From the NCBI RefSeq assembly GCF_019722725.1, contig NZ_CP077941.1, forward strand, positions 310,001 through 374,000: 64,000 nt of DNA, in the 5' to 3' direction. The translations under genes were made by a program, and so were the position numbers. Positions 22,164 to 31,490 of the stretch are shown piece after piece; positions within the stretch are counted from its first letter, which is position 1; the number at the start of each line of letters is the position of its first letter. Source of the DNA: Vreelandella profundi. GTDB taxonomy: Bacteria; Pseudomonadota; Gammaproteobacteria; Pseudomonadales; Halomonadaceae. Below the pieces are notes generated by a model, which did no database searches, had not been told where the DNA came from, and worked only from the letters and a program-made list of their open reading frames with translations.

Positions 22164-24227
22164 TCAAGCGGCGCGGATACCGCAGTGGCGAAGCAGTGGC
22201 TCAACGCTGGGTTCGCGACCGCGAAAGGCAACGAACAGGTCGGCGGCATCACGAGCGCCGCCCTGTTCCAGGATTTCGCGACGAAAGCGCTGGCCTGTTT
22301 CTGGATCGAAGATGCCAGCCTCTTCAAAGGCACTCCAGGCATCTGCCGAGAGCACTTCCGCCCACTTATAGCTGTAGTAGCCGGCCGCGTAGCCGCCAGC
22401 AAATATATGCCCAAAGCTATTTTGGAAGCGATTGAAAGAGACTTTTGGCAGCACTGACACCGCGGCCCGCACGTCATCGAGCAGTCCCTGCACGTCGCTG
22501 GCGCTAGGGGCGCTGAGTTCATGGTGCAGGCGTAAATCGAATAGCGAGAGCTCGATTTGGCGCATCATACCCATGGCCGACTGGAAGTTCTTGGCTGCCT
22601 GCAGGCGCTCTAGCAGATCGAAGGGGAGCGGCTCGCCGGTATCCACGTGCTTGGCCAGCAGGTCTAGTCCTTCACGCTCCCAGCAGTAGTTCTCCATAAA
22701 TTGGCTGGGCAGCTCGACCGCATCCCAGGCCACGCCGTTAATGCCGGAAATATCCGCAATATGCTGCTTGGTGAGCATATGGTGAAGGCCGTGCCCAAAC
22801 TCATGGAACAAGGTCGTGACTTCGTCGTGGGTCAGCAGCGCAGGGCGGCCGCCGACCGGTGCCGTGAAGTTGCAGGTTAGAAAGGCCACCGGCAGCTGCA
22901 GGCCCTGGTCGGTTTGACGGCGTACCCTACAGTCCGCCATCCAAGCACCGCCGCGCTTGCCTTCACGGGCGTAGAGGTCAAGATAAAAGCCGGCAATCGG
23001 CTGGCCGTTTTCAGTAATCTGGAAGTATTGTACGTCGGGATGATAGCGAGTCGCCTCGGTATCTTCTTCACAGCGCACGCCGTAGAGGCGCTCAACCACT
23101 TGAAACAAGCCATCAATGACGCGCGGTGCGGGAAAATAAGGACGCAGCTGTTCTTGGGAGATAGCGTGGCGCGCTTCGCGCAGTTTCTCGCTGGCGTAGG
23201 CAACGTCCCACGGCTCAAGTACTTCCAGGCCTAGCTCGTCACGGGCGTAGGCGCTCAGTTCGGCAAATTCTTCTTTAGCCTGGGGCAGCGCACGGCGGGC
23301 TAGGTCGTTGAGGAACTCGAGCACCTGCTCGGGAGATTCGGCCATTTTAGTGGCCAGAGAATAATCAGCATAGGTGGCAAAGCCAAGCAGCTGGGCAATG
23401 TCGCTACGTAACGACAAAATCTCTTCCACGATGGCGGCGTTATCAAACTTGCCTGCATCCGCGCCTTGGTCTGAGGCACGGGTAATGAAAGCGGTATATA
23501 CCTCGCGGCGCAGCTCGCGACTGTCGGCGTAGCTGACGACAGGGAAAAAGCTGGGGAAGTCCAAGGTAATCCGATAGCCCGCCACGCCTTTCGCCTCGGC
23601 GGTGGCTTTTAAGGTATCTAAGGCACTTTCTGGGACGCCCGCGAGCGCATCTAAGCTATCAATATCTTTGTGCCATGCCTGGGTGGCATCCAGAACGTTA
23701 TTCGAAAACTGGTTCGAGAGTAGTGACAGGCGCGACTGAATTTTCCCGTAGCGCGCTTTCTGATCCTCGGGCAGGTCAACACCGGCTAGTCGGAAATCGC
23801 GTAAGGCGTTCTCGACGGCGCGCCGCTGTGCGGCATCTAGCGATGACCAGGCCGGACCTTCTTTCAGCGCTTTCCAACCATGGAAAAGCCCTTCGTGTTG
23901 GCCCACCCAGGTGCCGAAAGCAGAAAGCTTTTCAAGGCATGCCTGATACGCCTCGCGTAATTCGGGGGAGTTCATGGTGCCGTTGAGATGAGAAATTGGT
24001 GACCACGCTTGGGTGAGCCGGTCGTTGACGGCCTCAAACGGCGCTGCGAAATTGTCCCAAGTGGGCGGCGTGGCAGCGGCCTGCTGGGCGAGAAGGTCAA
24101 TGGCCTCGCGGCTTTCGTTTAGCAGGGTTTCTACCGCAGGCTCAACGTGTTCGGCGCGAATGTCAGCAAAAGGGGGGAGCTTGTGCGTCTCAAGCAACGG
24201 ATTGGAGGGCAGGGGGATGGAGGACAT
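22164..24227 (-). CDS. prlC: Oligopeptidase A
   Basis: M3-family zinc metallopeptidase of 686 aa that degrades short peptides in the cytoplasm, including cleaved signal peptides. The HEFGH zinc motif is at about residues 475-479 (TLFHEFGHGLHHM), with ENYCWE beyond supplying the third ligand. The ATG at 24227 (MSSIPLP) is preferred over the one at 24245 because GAGGTG precedes it at the right distance. yheV follows. Confidence 0.95.
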   Translation of the reverse strand: MSSIPLPSNPLLETHKLPPFADIRAEHVEPAVETLLNESREAIDLLAQQAAATPPTWDNFAAPFEAVNDRLTQAWSPISHLNGTMNSPELREAYQACLEKLSAFGTWVGQHEGLFHGWKALKEGPAWSSLDAAQRRAVENALRDFRLAGVDLPEDQKARYGKIQSRLSLLSNQFSNNVLDATQAWHKDIDSLDALAGVPESALDTLKATAEAKGVAGYRITLDFPSFFPVVSYADSRELRREVYTAFITRASDQGADAGKFDNAAIVEEILSLRSDIAQLLGFATYADYSLATKMAESPEQVLEFLNDLARRALPQAKEEFAELSAYARDELGLEVLEPWDVAYASEKLREARHAISQEQLRPYFPAPRVIDGLFQVVERLYGVRCEEDTEATRYHPDVQYFQITENGQPIAGFYLDLYAREGKRGGAWMADCRVRRQTDQGLQLPVAFLTCNFTAPVGGRPALLTHDEVTTLFHEFGHGLHHMLTKQHIADISGINGVAWDAVELPSQFMENYCWEREGLDLLAKHVDTGEPLPFDLLERLQAAKNFQSAMGMMRQIELSLFDLRLHHELSAPSASDVQGLLDDVRAAVSVLPKVSFNRFQNSFGHIFAGGYAAGYYSYKWAEVLSADAWSAFEEAGIFDPETGQRFRREILEQGGARDAADLFVAFRGREPSVEPLLRHCGIRAA

Positions 24228-24408
24228 AGGCACCTCAGGTGGCATCGTTTTTAAAATCGTATAGGAAGCGCAAAACGCGCGATAATGATGACACAGTGCG
24301 GGCAGTGGGGCCGCGTTTCAATGGCAGGTTGAAGGTCAGCGTTTGGCCTGCGTGCAAGCGCCTGCTAGTCTTGCCGCCTTTTAATGCCGCTAACGGCAGG
24401 AGCATACG

Positions 24409-25749
24409 ATGAGCGAAACGCTGGAGCGCTGGGGGTCTAAGCGGGCCTTTATCTTGGCAATAACAGGTGCTGCAGTGGGTTTAGGCAACATCTGGCGCTT
24501 TCCCTACGTGGCTGGAGAAAATGGCGGTGCGGCATTTTTACTGGTTTATGTAGCGTTTGTGCTGCTGCTAGGCATTCCCGTCATGATGGCAGAAATATTA
24601 ATTGGCCGAGCCGGACGCCGCGGGCCAATGCAGGCGTTAGGGGCCTTGGCGTCAGAGGCGGGGGCATCGCCTCATTGGCGTTGGCTGGGGCTATTTGGCG
24701 CGTTCACCGTATTTTGTATCTTATCGTTCTACTCGGTGGTCTCCGGCTGGTCGATTGAGTTTTTAGTTGCCTCCGTGAACGGTAATTTCAACGGCGCGAG
24801 CGCTGAGGAGATTGGCGCGGGCTTTGACGCTTTCTTGGCTAACCCAGGCCTGCTTATTTTTAATCATACTCTGTTTCTATTTATGACCATGTCCGTTGTG
24901 GCGGCCGGTATTGCCAAAGGTCTGGAGCGGCTTAACAATTTGCTGATGCCGCTGCTGTATTTTTTGCTGCTGCTATTAGCAGGCTATGCCGCCACGACGG
25001 ATGGCTTTGGCACCGCGTTGGCGTGGCTATTTCTGCCCTCTTTCGATGCGCTAACGCCATCGGTGGTTGTCCATGCAATGGGGCATGCGTTTTTTACCTT
25101 GGCGGTTGGGGCCTGCGCATTAATGGCGTACGGGGCTTATATGCCTGAAGAGCAAAGCCTGCCAAAAGCCGCGTTTGCGGTAGCGGTGCTCGATATCAGC
25201 GTTGCGCTACTGGCGGGTATTGCGATTTTCTCGGTGGTGTTTGCCCAAGGCATGGACCCCGCCGAAGGCCCAGGCTTAATGTTTGTCACGCTGCCTATCG
25301 CATTTTCTGAATTGCCGTGGGGATCAGTATGGCTGAGCGTGTTCTTTTTATTACTGCTGTTAGCCACCTGGACCTCGGCGATTAACCTAGCCGAGCCCAT
25401 GGTCGCGACGCTGCAGGGGCTGGGGCTGCGTCGCAGCCTTTCGACGCTGGTCGTGGCGGTAAGCGTCTGGTTAATCGGCCTGCTATCCGCCTTCTCGTTT
25501 TCAACGCTTGCTGAGTTCCGGCCGCTCTTTGGGCGCAACGTGTTCGAGCTGGTCAGCAGTATACCGCCGGATGTTTTTCTGCCCTTAGGCGGATTGATGA
25601 TCGCCATTTTTGCCGCTTGGGTGATGCCCCAAGAGCGAGTCATCAGCGCATTGGGTGCCGGCGAGCGCGGCTATTTAGTGTGGCGAAATATTCTTCGCTG
25701 GGTATCGATTCCGCTGACCTTTATCGTGCTACTGACAGGATTGCTGTAA
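24409..25749 (+). CDS. Sodium-dependent transporter (NSS/SNF family)
   Basis: Neurotransmitter:sodium symporter family protein of 446 aa with about eleven hydrophobic segments. The first helix has the family signature ITGAAVGLGNIWRFPYVAGENGG (quoted in part: GAAVGLGNIWRFP) that builds the Na+ and substrate sites. Bacterial members usually move amino acids. The substrate is not predictable here. The ATG at 24409 is preceded by aggagcat. Confidence 0.9.
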   Translation: MSETLERWGSKRAFILAITGAAVGLGNIWRFPYVAGENGGAAFLLVYVAFVLLLGIPVMMAEILIGRAGRRGPMQALGALASEAGASPHWRWLGLFGAFTVFCILSFYSVVSGWSIEFLVASVNGNFNGASAEEIGAGFDAFLANPGLLIFNHTLFLFMTMSVVAAGIAKGLERLNNLLMPLLYFLLLLLAGYAATTDGFGTALAWLFLPSFDALTPSVVVHAMGHAFFTLAVGACALMAYGAYMPEEQSLPKAAFAVAVLDISVALLAGIAIFSVVFAQGMDPAEGPGLMFVTLPIAFSELPWGSVWLSVFFLLLLLATWTSAINLAEPMVATLQGLGLRRSLSTLVVAVSVWLIGLLSAFSFSTLAEFRPLFGRNVFELVSSIPPDVFLPLGGLMIAIFAAWVMPQERVISALGAGERGYLVWRNILRWVSIPLTFIVLLTGLL

Positions 25750-25830
25750 GGCTTTCTTGGCTGTCATTAAGCGCTATTGTCAGCGAGTCATATTCTTTAA
25801 ACGGTCTATCGAGAACCGCAGGAGCAAATT

Positions 25831-26367
25831 ATGAGCAGTGCGTTAAGACGCTATCAGGGCATGGAGCCGTCGCTTGGCGAGCGCGTGTATATTGATCCGG
25901 CAAGCGTAGTCATTGGTGATGTGGTGCTGGGGGATGACTGCTCCGTTTGGCCGATGAGCGTTATCCGCGGCGATATGCATCGTATCCGAATCGGCGCGCG
26001 TACCAGCGTGCAGGATGGCAGCGTGCTGCATATTACCCACGCAAGTGACTTTAGCCCGGCGGGTTTTCCGCTCATTATTGGTGACGATGTGACCATCGGC
26101 CATAAGGCGATTTTGCATGGCTGCACGCTGGGTAGTCGGATATTGGTGGGCATGGGCGCGATTGTGATGGATGGCGCGGTCGTTGAAGATGAAGTCATTA
26201 TTGCCGCTGGCGCCGTAGTAACGCCGGGTAAGCATCTGGAAAGCGGATACGTTTATGCCGGTAACCCGGCCAAACCGCTGCGCCCGCTGAAAGAATCCGA
26301 ACGTGCTTTCTTCCCCTATACCGCCGGTAACTACGTTAAATTGAAAGACCGCTTTTTGGCCGAATAG
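25831..26367 (+). CDS. yrdA: Gamma-class carbonic anhydrase-like protein
   Basis: Left-handed beta-helix protein of 178 aa with hexapeptide repeats (e.g. VVIGDVVLGDDCSVWPMSV). Three conserved zinc histidines are present: His67 (VLHITH), His91 and His96 (IGHKAILHG). This is the YrdA/CaiE-like gamma carbonic anhydrase family; many members show weak or no CO2 hydration, so activity is uncertain. A good ribosome binding site (cagga) precedes the ATG. Confidence 0.9.
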   Translation: MSSALRRYQGMEPSLGERVYIDPASVVIGDVVLGDDCSVWPMSVIRGDMHRIRIGARTSVQDGSVLHITHASDFSPAGFPLIIGDDVTIGHKAILHGCTLGSRILVGMGAIVMDGAVVEDEVIIAAGAVVTPGKHLESGYVYAGNPAKPLRPLKESERAFFPYTAGNYVKLKDRFLAE

Positions 26368-26480
26368 TCAGTTTGATGCCTTTTCTCTAAGCGGTTGCCC
26401 TGCCAACCTTTTTTCGTAAATAGTCGTGTCGCGTCGGCCAGAAATCTGTTAATTTATCCAGTTTTCTGGGGTGCCGCGTC

Positions 26481-27152
26481 ATGGCTAACTTTCGCACGCA
26501 TATTACAGTGGCAGCGGCGGGCGGCATGCTGATAGCTTACGCAGCCTGGAAGGGCCATTGGTGGCCGCCTTCTCAAGCGGTGGTGATGGTTGCGCTGGTC
26601 ACGTTTGGGGGCATTCTGCCCGACATCGATGCCGACCGATCACATTCTATCCGATTGATTTTTAATCTTCTTTCAGTGCCAGCCTTGGTCTTGGGTGCAC
26701 TGCTGCTTCAGCCATGGCTCACGCCCGGTGCGCTGCTGGTTGCCTGCGGTGGGATCTACTTCTGCGTGCGTTATTTGGCCAGCGTACTGTTTTCGCGTTT
26801 AACCGTGCATCGCGGCATCTGGCACTCACTGCTCGCGGGGGGGCTATGTAGCCTGGCCACCGCCGCGCTGAGTTTTAATCTGCTTGGCCAGCCGGCGTGG
26901 CTTGCCTGGTCGCATGGCGCCGCCACGCTGGTCGGATTTCTAATTCATCTGAGTTTAGATGAGGTGTACAGCGTTGATCTTGAAGGCGCTCGGCTAAAGC
27001 GTTCGTTCGGAACGGCGCTAAAGCTAGGCGATAGCCGGCGGCCTATGTCTAATCTACTGATGCTGATTGCCACGTTAACGCTGGTGCCCTGGGTACCGCC
27101 CTGGTCAGTGCTGGGTGAGCTGCTGCATCAGGGCTCGCTGCTGTGGCGATAG
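26481..27152 (+). CDS. YdjM-like inner-membrane metal-dependent hydrolase family protein
   Basis: Protein of 223 aa with the pattern of the YdjM/DUF457 family: an N-terminal H(T/I)xxxAxAxG segment, GGILPDIDADRSHS with Asp and His residues, HRGIWHSLLAG, and FLIHLSLDEVYSVD. These His and Asp residues suggest a metal site at the membrane. The function is unproven. The 3' end overlaps the convergent response-regulator gene by 25 nt. Confidence 0.8.
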   Translation: MANFRTHITVAAAGGMLIAYAAWKGHWWPPSQAVVMVALVTFGGILPDIDADRSHSIRLIFNLLSVPALVLGALLLQPWLTPGALLVACGGIYFCVRYLASVLFSRLTVHRGIWHSLLAGGLCSLATAALSFNLLGQPAWLAWSHGAATLVGFLIHLSLDEVYSVDLEGARLKRSFGTALKLGDSRRPMSNLLMLIATLTLVPWVPPWSVLGELLHQGSLLWR

Positions 27153-28510
27153 TCATCGGCATTGAGGCCGTGCTTTTTGAGCTTGTCATAAAAGGTTTTG
27201 CGCGGAATCCCTAAGTGGCGACACACGTCGGTGACTCGGCCGTGATAGCGCGCCAGGGATTGGCTGATCAGGCTTTTTTCAAACAGCTCCACCTGGCGGG
27301 GCAGAGTGGGCTCCTGAGTGTCGGCGCTAACCCCTTCCAGTAGTGCATCCAGACGATAATCAAAGGCGGCGCCCAGCAGCACGTAGCGCTCGGCAAGGTT
27401 GCGCAATTCGCGCACGTTGCCGGGCCAGTCATGTGCGAGCAGAACGGCAATGCCTGAGCTGTCTATGACCGGCGCTTCCAGTCCGCTGCGATTGGCAGCT
27501 ACGACGGCAAAATGCTGAAACAGCAGGGGAATGTCTTCGCGCCGTTCGCGCAGGGCCGGCAGCGGCAGAGTGACCACGTTAAGGCGGTAATACAGGTCTT
27601 CGCGAAAGCGGCCCTCTTCAGACGCTATCTTTAGATCCACCTTGGTGGCGGCAATGACGCGAATGTTGAGTGGTACCGTTTCATTCGCGCCCAGCCGTTC
27701 CACGCTGCGCTCTTGCAGCACCCGTAGCAGTTTGACCTGCAGCGCCATGGGCATGGATTCAATTTCATCCAAAAATACCGTGCCGCCGTTAGCATGTTCG
27801 AACTTGCCGATACGCCGCTCTACGGCACCGGTAAAGGCGCCTTTTTCGTGGCCAAATAGCTCGGACTCAATGGTGTTTTCGGGCACTGCGCCGCAGTTGA
27901 TGGCCATAAAGGGGCTATTGCGCCGCCCGCTGCGCTCGTGAATGGCGCGGGCCACCAGGTCTTTGCCGGTACCCGTTTCACCAAATAGCAGCACATCGGC
28001 TTCCACTTGGCTGATGCGCTGAATCATGGCGGCCAGCCGCGAGATGATCGGCGTACGGCCGACCAGGCGCGGCCCCAGCGCGGCCTGCTGTACTTGCAGT
28101 TCGGCTTTCAGGCGATGGTTTTCTAAACTGAGCTGGCGCTTCTCGATGCCACGGCGCACCACATCCAATAGTTGATCACCGGCGAAGGGCTTTTCAAGAA
28201 AATCCCACGCCCCTGCACGCATTGCCTCTACCGCGGTCGAAATGTCGCCGTGGCCGGTAATTAAAATGATCGGCAGCGTCGCGTCGCGGGCATGTAGCTC
28301 GTGCAGTAACGCCATGCCATCCATGCCGGGCATGCGTATGTCGCTGACAATCACGCCCGGAAAGTCGGGCGTTAAGGCGGCGAGTGCCTGTTCAGCGGAT
28401 TCATAGCAATAGGGCGTGTAGCCTGCAAGCTCGAGGGTTTGGCTGGCGGTGATTCGAAGGTGTGGTTCGTCGTCGATCACCATGACCGGCAGGGTCGACG
28501 GTTCATGCAT
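27128..28510 (-). CDS. dctD: Sigma-54-dependent response regulator, DctD-like
   Basis: NtrC/DctD-type regulator of 460 aa. Residues ~10-125 are a receiver domain (VIDDEPH, phospho-acceptor Asp in VIVSDIRMPG, Lys in LEKPF). The AAA+ domain has Walker A GETGTGKD and the sigma-54 contact loop GAFTGA. The C-terminus is a Fis-type helix-turn-helix ending PRKTFYDKLKKHGL, very like DctD. The ATG at 28510 fits the upstream AGGAG, and the start overlaps the end of the kinase gene by a few bases. It probably turns on a sigma-54 promoter for organic-acid uptake; which one cannot be read. Confidence 0.9.
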   Translation of the reverse strand: MHEPSTLPVMVIDDEPHLRITASQTLELAGYTPYCYESAEQALAALTPDFPGVIVSDIRMPGMDGMALLHELHARDATLPIILITGHGDISTAVEAMRAGAWDFLEKPFAGDQLLDVVRRGIEKRQLSLENHRLKAELQVQQAALGPRLVGRTPIISRLAAMIQRISQVEADVLLFGETGTGKDLVARAIHERSGRRNSPFMAINCGAVPENTIESELFGHEKGAFTGAVERRIGKFEHANGGTVFLDEIESMPMALQVKLLRVLQERSVERLGANETVPLNIRVIAATKVDLKIASEEGRFREDLYYRLNVVTLPLPALRERREDIPLLFQHFAVVAANRSGLEAPVIDSSGIAVLLAHDWPGNVRELRNLAERYVLLGAAFDYRLDALLEGVSADTQEPTLPRQVELFEKSLISQSLARYHGRVTDVCRHLGIPRKTFYDKLKKHGLNADDYRHSSEP

Positions 28511-30437
28511 AGTGAGAGCGCTCCTGGACATGCGTTAACGTTGAGTGGGGTAGCGTAATAGTGAAGCAAGCGCCCCCTTCGGGTCGATTAGCAGCCTGCA
28601 GCTTACCGCCTAGATCGTCCATAATGCGTGAAGAGATCGAGAGGCCCAAGCCTAAGCCACTGCCTGGCGCCTTGGTGGTGAAAAAGGGTTCAAACACATG
28701 CCCTAAATGCTCCTCTGGAATGCCGGGTCCGTTATCGGCAACGCTAATATTCACCTGCTGATGGTGGATGCTAGCGCTTAGGGTCAGCTGCGGTGCGGGT
28801 TCGGCTTTCATGGCCTGCAGGGCATTGCCGATTAGATTAACCAGCACTTGCTCCAGGCGTACTAGGTCGCCTTTCACCCATAGCGTTTCATCGGGCCAAT
28901 CCTGAATAATCGCAATGTTGCCTTCGCGCAGGCGGCTTTGAAATAAGCGCAAGGCGTAGTCGATACAGGCCTGTACGGAAATGGTCTCTTGGCGCTCGCT
29001 GCTCTTGCGTGAAAACTGGCGCAGCTGTGCGCTTATATCGGCCATACGTTCGGTCAGCTCGACAATCTGCTCAAGATTGGCGTCGGCTTTTTCATGGCGT
29101 GCGAGTGCCATAAAGCGTCGGGCGTTCTCAGCATAAGCGCGAATAGCGGCCAGCGGCTGATTCAGCTCATGGTTGATGCCCGCGGCGAGCTGCCCTAATA
29201 CGGCCAGTTTGGCCGCCTGAATAAGCTCATCCTGCGTTTGGCGTAAGTTGGCTTCAGCGCGACGGCGCTCTTCAATTTCATCAGAAAGTCGCTGGTTGCT
29301 GGCGACCAGATCACGGGTGCGCCTTTCTACACTAACCTCAAGCTCATCGCGAACGCGGGCCAGGGTGTGGCGTTCGCGCTCGGCAAACGCTTCCCGCTCA
29401 CGGCGAAGCCTCAACCGCTGCCAGCCTATGCCGGCGCCAAGCGCAATCATGCCGTAGAGGCCGCCCGCCATGAGAGCGGCGACCCATTGGGCGCTGATTA
29501 CTGGCGTTAGCGGCTTTAAAATATGCATCTGCCAGCCAAACTCAGGGATAGGTCGCGTCAAGCTTAGGTAGTTGCCTTTACTTAAAGGGCCCTGGGAGAA
29601 ACTGACTAATTGGCTGCCCAGGCCGTAAGGTGCAATGACGTTGATGCCCGAGGATGTTAGCGGATCCATCGCATAGCGCCGTGTTGCGCGCAGGATTTTA
29701 CGCTGCTCATCGGAGAGCGGGTAAAGGGCGTTCATACGCAGCCCTGGATGGCTGGCCATGAAGATGATGTTGTCGCTGTCGGTGACAAACAGCTCCGCAT
29801 CCTGCTTTGCCCAGCTTTCTTCAACGTCATCAAGCAGTACTTTGATGACTAATACGCCGTCAGGCTTGGCGTCGGGCGAGGTGTCGTCGAGCCAAATCGG
29901 TGCTGAAAAGAAGTAGCCCCGCTCAAGGGATTGGGTGCCCAAGCCATAAAACCTACCTTGGCGGCCCGCAATTGCTTCGGTGTAATAGCTGCGAAAAGCA
30001 TAGTTGTGGCCGATAAAGGTGTTAGATCGATGCCAGTTGCTGGCGGCAATAGTATCGCCATCGCGATTTAGCAAATAGACATCTGAAACGCCTGCCGTGA
30101 AGCGGAAACGATCCAGCAGCATGTTTAGCGGCATCGAGTCCTGGCTGTCGGGAGAGGCTAAAAAGCGCTGCACGCCTTCTCTTGTCGCGAGCATTTGTGG
30201 CAGGTAGTCGTAGCGCAGTAAATAGCCGTTTAAATTGGCGGCAGACAGGCGCAGCTCGTTTTCGGCATCGTCCTGTAAGTCAGAAAGCGCCTGCTCTCGG
30301 GCCAGTTGGGCGGCCTGCCACATGCACAGCAATAAGCCGAGCGAAATGATCAATAGCCATAGGCGACGCCAGCGTGGCTGCAAGGGGGCGGGGGTCTGGC
30401 TATGTATGTCAGACTGACCCCTCTCAGTGCTGTTCAT
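28503..30437 (-). CDS. dctB: DctB-like sensor histidine kinase
   Basis: Membrane kinase of 644 aa. A first transmembrane helix near residues 27-45, a ~270-residue periplasmic double-Cache-like region (VYLLNRDGDTIAASN, then FRSYYTEAIAG), a second helix near 318-340, a coiled coil, then a DHp domain with phospho-His in GINHELNQPLAAIRAYAENA and an HATPase domain (NLIGNALQAM, DNGPGI, GSGLGLGLS). This matches DctB, which senses C4-dicarboxylates. Its start overlaps the GntR stop by 4 nt (ATGA), and its end overlaps dctD. Confidence 0.9.
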   Translation of the reverse strand: MNSTERGQSDIHSQTPAPLQPRWRRLWLLIISLGLLLCMWQAAQLAREQALSDLQDDAENELRLSAANLNGYLLRYDYLPQMLATREGVQRFLASPDSQDSMPLNMLLDRFRFTAGVSDVYLLNRDGDTIAASNWHRSNTFIGHNYAFRSYYTEAIAGRQGRFYGLGTQSLERGYFFSAPIWLDDTSPDAKPDGVLVIKVLLDDVEESWAKQDAELFVTDSDNIIFMASHPGLRMNALYPLSDEQRKILRATRRYAMDPLTSSGINVIAPYGLGSQLVSFSQGPLSKGNYLSLTRPIPEFGWQMHILKPLTPVISAQWVAALMAGGLYGMIALGAGIGWQRLRLRREREAFAERERHTLARVRDELEVSVERRTRDLVASNQRLSDEIEERRRAEANLRQTQDELIQAAKLAVLGQLAAGINHELNQPLAAIRAYAENARRFMALARHEKADANLEQIVELTERMADISAQLRQFSRKSSERQETISVQACIDYALRLFQSRLREGNIAIIQDWPDETLWVKGDLVRLEQVLVNLIGNALQAMKAEPAPQLTLSASIHHQQVNISVADNGPGIPEEHLGHVFEPFFTTKAPGSGLGLGLSISSRIMDDLGGKLQAANRPEGGACFTITLPHSTLTHVQERSHYA

Positions 30438-31207
30438 GCCGATGTCTTTCGACTGCCTTGGGCGCGGCGAAGGGCGCGTTGTGACCGCGTCTCCGCACGT
30501 GCCACTTCAAGCAGCCCTTCTTCAACGAACGCTAGGTGCTCATGAGCGCGAGCGCGGGCGTCTTCTGCACGTCCTTCCAAAATGGCATCAAGTAAGGCGC
30601 GGTGCTGCTGCATTAACTGGCTGCGCGAGCCGGGTTTGGCAAACAAGTGAGCCAGATTATTAACAATGCTCTTTTCAAGCAGGTGAAAGATGCCGCGAAT
30701 GGTATGTAGCAGCAGAACATTGTGGGCGGCTTCGGCGATGGCAAGATGGAACGCCGCGTCAAGCTTGGCTTCATGAACAGGATCGGCGCCGGCAAAACCG
30801 CCGTCTAGTTCTTCAAAGCGCTGGATGAGGATCGCTTTATCAGCGGGCGTTGAGCGCAGTGCGGCGTAATAGGCGGATATTCCTTCCATTGCATCGCGGA
30901 ATTCGAGTAGATCTAAGTTGAACTCGCCGTGCCGAGAAAGCATTTCCAGCAGTGGATCGGTATAGCCATTGCTTAGATCGTCGTTTACAAAGGTACCGCC
31001 GCCTTGGCGGCTGGTCAGTAAGCCGCGCGCGGCTAATTTTTGAAGCGCTTCACGTAAAGAGGGGCGCGAGACGCCAAAACGCTCCGCTAATTCACGCTCT
31101 GGGGGAAGGCGCTGCCCAGGTTTTAAGCTGCCCTCTAGCATCATGGCTTCTAAACGCTCGGTAATAACATCGGCCAAACGCTGCTGGCGGAGCGGTGGAT
31201 AGCTCAT
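30434..31207 (-). CDS. GntR/FadR-family regulator (PdhR/LldR type)
   Basis: Transcriptional regulator of 257 aa. The N-terminal winged helix-turn-helix has LKPGQRLPPERELAERFGVS and RPSLREALQKL, and the C-terminal FCD domain has metal-ligand-type residues (EFRDAMEG, FHLAIAEAAHN, QQHRALLDAI). The ATG at 31207 follows GGAG at a good distance. It is divergent from lldD and heads a tightly coupled operon with dctB and dctD. It most likely represses lldD and its own operon until lactate or a related acid binds. LldR is the best guess, PdhR-like the alternative. Confidence 0.9.
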   Translation of the reverse strand: MSYPPLRQQRLADVITERLEAMMLEGSLKPGQRLPPERELAERFGVSRPSLREALQKLAARGLLTSRQGGGTFVNDDLSNGYTDPLLEMLSRHGEFNLDLLEFRDAMEGISAYYAALRSTPADKAILIQRFEELDGGFAGADPVHEAKLDAAFHLAIAEAAHNVLLLHTIRGIFHLLEKSIVNNLAHLFAKPGSRSQLMQQHRALLDAILEGRAEDARARAHEHLAFVEEGLLEVARAETRSQRALRRAQGSRKTSA

Positions 31208-31223
31208 GTCGGGTAGCTCCTTC

Positions 31224-31240
31224 AATTGGTAAGACCAATA
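31224..31240. promoter_or_regulatory. GntR-type operator next to the gntR start
   Basis: Palindrome attggtaagaccaat (31225-31239), identical in form to the PdhR/LldR half-site pair ATTGGT-N3-ACCAAT. It lies about 17 bp upstream of the GntR start codon, where binding would block its own transcription or translation start. Confidence 0.8.
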
Positions 31241-31408
31241 TTAAAAGCTTTGAACAGACAGCTCAAGTGCTGGCAGAGGCGGGTGGCCATTGACCCAGCA
31301 TCATTAGTAGTAACGTTGAACTAAAGTATAGCGCTATGCAGGGCCGTTAAACCGCATCATCGTTTGACACGCCTATGGTGCCTCACTAATGTTGGTTCCA
31401 TATTTTGT

Positions 31409-31427
31409 CAATTGGTAAAACCAATTG
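31409..31427. promoter_or_regulatory. GntR-type operator upstream of lldD
   Basis: Perfect 19-bp palindrome caattggtaaaaccaattg, the same ATTGGT-N3-ACCAAT core as the site at 31225 but with longer arms. It lies 64 bp before the lldD start, in a position to cover the lldD promoter. A half-site-like gttggtt lies just upstream at 31391. Confidence 0.85.
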
Positions 31428-31490
31428 TTGACTCTGAATACGCCGATGTATCGCGCGTCAACTGCGCGCATCTACTAAATAGGGCTCGCC

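Noticed and set aside
21822..22457. Plus-strand frames over yheV and the prlC 3' end
   Set aside because: They are antisense shadows of well-identified genes.
25137..25643. 168-aa minus-strand frame inside the NSS transporter gene
   Set aside because: It is antisense to a clear membrane-protein gene; the Ser/Thr/Arg-rich content is typical of a shadow frame.
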